Below are positions 63,663-64,000 of a stretch of DNA of 64,000 nucleotides, piece by piece. The stretch's first letter is position 1; every line of letters begins with the position of its first letter. Source of the DNA: an uncultured Collinsella sp. Its GTDB lineage: Bacteria > Actinomycetota > Coriobacteriia > Coriobacteriales > Coriobacteriaceae. The DNA lies in assembly GCA_900544095.1 (NCBI GenBank), contig UQTV01000001.1, forward strand, positions 744,001 to 808,000, given 5' to 3'. The notes under the pieces are model-generated. The model saw only the letters and a program-made list of their open reading frames with translations, was not told the DNA's origin and made no database searches. A program made the translations under genes and the position numbers.

Positions 63663-63929
63663 ATGTCAGCTTGTGTGCCCGTCCGAGATATGAAGGACAC
63701 TGCTGCATTCACCACGCTTGTTGAGTCTGAGCGCGACGTCACCGTAACTAAGAACGGCTACGAGGCCATGCACTGCATCAGCAGCGACCAGTATCGCCTC
63801 ATGCAAGAAGAAATCGCCAAGGCAAAACTGCTGTCTCGCATGATGATGGCAGAAGACGAAATATCGCAAGGCGACTACAGCGACTACGAATCCTTCGCGG
63901 CTTCGATACGAGACAAATATGACCTATAA
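63663..63929 (+). CDS. Phd/YefM-type antitoxin
   Basis: 88 aa. N-terminal VPVRDMKDTAAFTTLVESER, then VTVTKNGYEAMHCISSDQYR, is the Phd/YefM DNA-binding fold (the KNG turn is typical); the C-terminal DEISQGDYSDYESFAASIRD would wrap the toxin. AAAGGAGG lies before ATG 63663; the frame is open to 63627. Overlaps the toxin gene by 11 bp. Confidence 0.9.
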   Translation: MSACVPVRDMKDTAAFTTLVESERDVTVTKNGYEAMHCISSDQYRLMQEEIAKAKLLSRMMMAEDEISQGDYSDYESFAASIRDKYDL

Positions 63930-64000
63930 CGTCGTAATCCTCAAAAGCGCGCGATATGAGTACGAGAGTATTGTCGGATACCTTGCTCAAATCCTCAAGA
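63919..64000 (+). CDS. RelE/ParE-type toxin, N-terminal part (cut by window edge)
   Basis: The visible 27 codons from ATG 63919 read MTYNVVILKSARYEYESIVG then YLAQILK, the start of RelE/ParE-superfamily toxins (strand, then SAR/K-helix). Whether it is an mRNA interferase or gyrase inhibitor cannot be told. Partner of the antitoxin just upstream. Confidence 0.8.
   Translation, partial: MTYNVVILKSARYEYESIVGYLAQILK

Overview
This 64 kb window looks like a chromosomal segment of a high-GC anaerobic Gram-positive gut actinobacterium of the class Coriobacteriia, most likely Collinsella or a close relative. That is an inference from content: fermentative pyruvate formate-lyase, many lactose/sucrose PTS systems, LacI regulators, agmatine deiminase genes, no visible respiratory genes, and high-GC coding sequence with long antisense shadow frames. 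No 16S or tRNA gene is present to confirm it.

Layout. 1-3061: threonine biosynthesis (aspartate kinase, cut by the window edge; thrC; thrB). 3344-4691: a lower-GC two-gene module (DUF3990-like protein plus HTH protein) behind a 47-bp palindromic operator, probably toxin-antitoxin. 4785-9492: housekeeping genes (EngB GTPase, MTA/SAH nucleosidase, beta-lactamase-fold hydrolase, PFL-activating enzyme, DegV protein). 9769-15387: sucrose/fructoside operon (GH32, PTS EIIBC, GH32) with its LacI regulator. 15689-18077: pyruvate formate-lyase whose glycyl-radical domain is a separate gene. 18628-23299: MarR regulator and heterodimeric ABC exporter. 23881-24912: DAHP synthase. 25247-30678: agmatine deiminase cluster with a divergent membrane-bound LuxR regulator. 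31005-33981: BceAB-type ABC transporter. 34130-35119: an unusual NUDIX-Vsr fusion. 35829-37824: GatY-like class II aldolase divergent from a DeoR regulator. 37899-39059: flavodiiron-type flavoprotein. 39189-46634: galactose catabolism by the Leloir (galKT) and tagatose-6-phosphate (lacA, lacB, lacX, lacC) routes. 48244-63287: one EIIA(Lac) gene and three successive LacI / EIICB / 6-phospho-beta-galactosidase modules. 63663-end: a Phd-RelE/ParE toxin-antitoxin pair, with the toxin cut by the edge.

The sugar genes fit one programme. Galactosides enter through three EIICB(Lac) permeases that probably share one EIIA and are cleaved by three GH1 enzymes, all with the Ser-Trp-x-Asn-Gly-Tyr-x-Lys-Arg-Tyr motif of 6-phospho-beta-galactosidases. 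Galactose-6-phosphate then passes through LacAB and LacC, and the class II aldolase at 35829 could supply the missing tagatose-bisphosphate aldolase step. Non-phosphorylated galactose goes through GalK/GalT. PFL and its activase finish the fermentation.

The most interesting non-coding signals are: (i) paired ACCGTTCAC-like 9-mers at a 20-21 bp period upstream of at least eight catabolic operons, matching the LytTR-type binding pattern; (ii) tandem 64-bp hairpin units built on TCTCGATCTGTAACA at three loci; (iii) a family of nested 100-150 bp inverted repeats at gene ends sharing hinge sequences; (iv) distinct LacI operators in front of each paralogous module.
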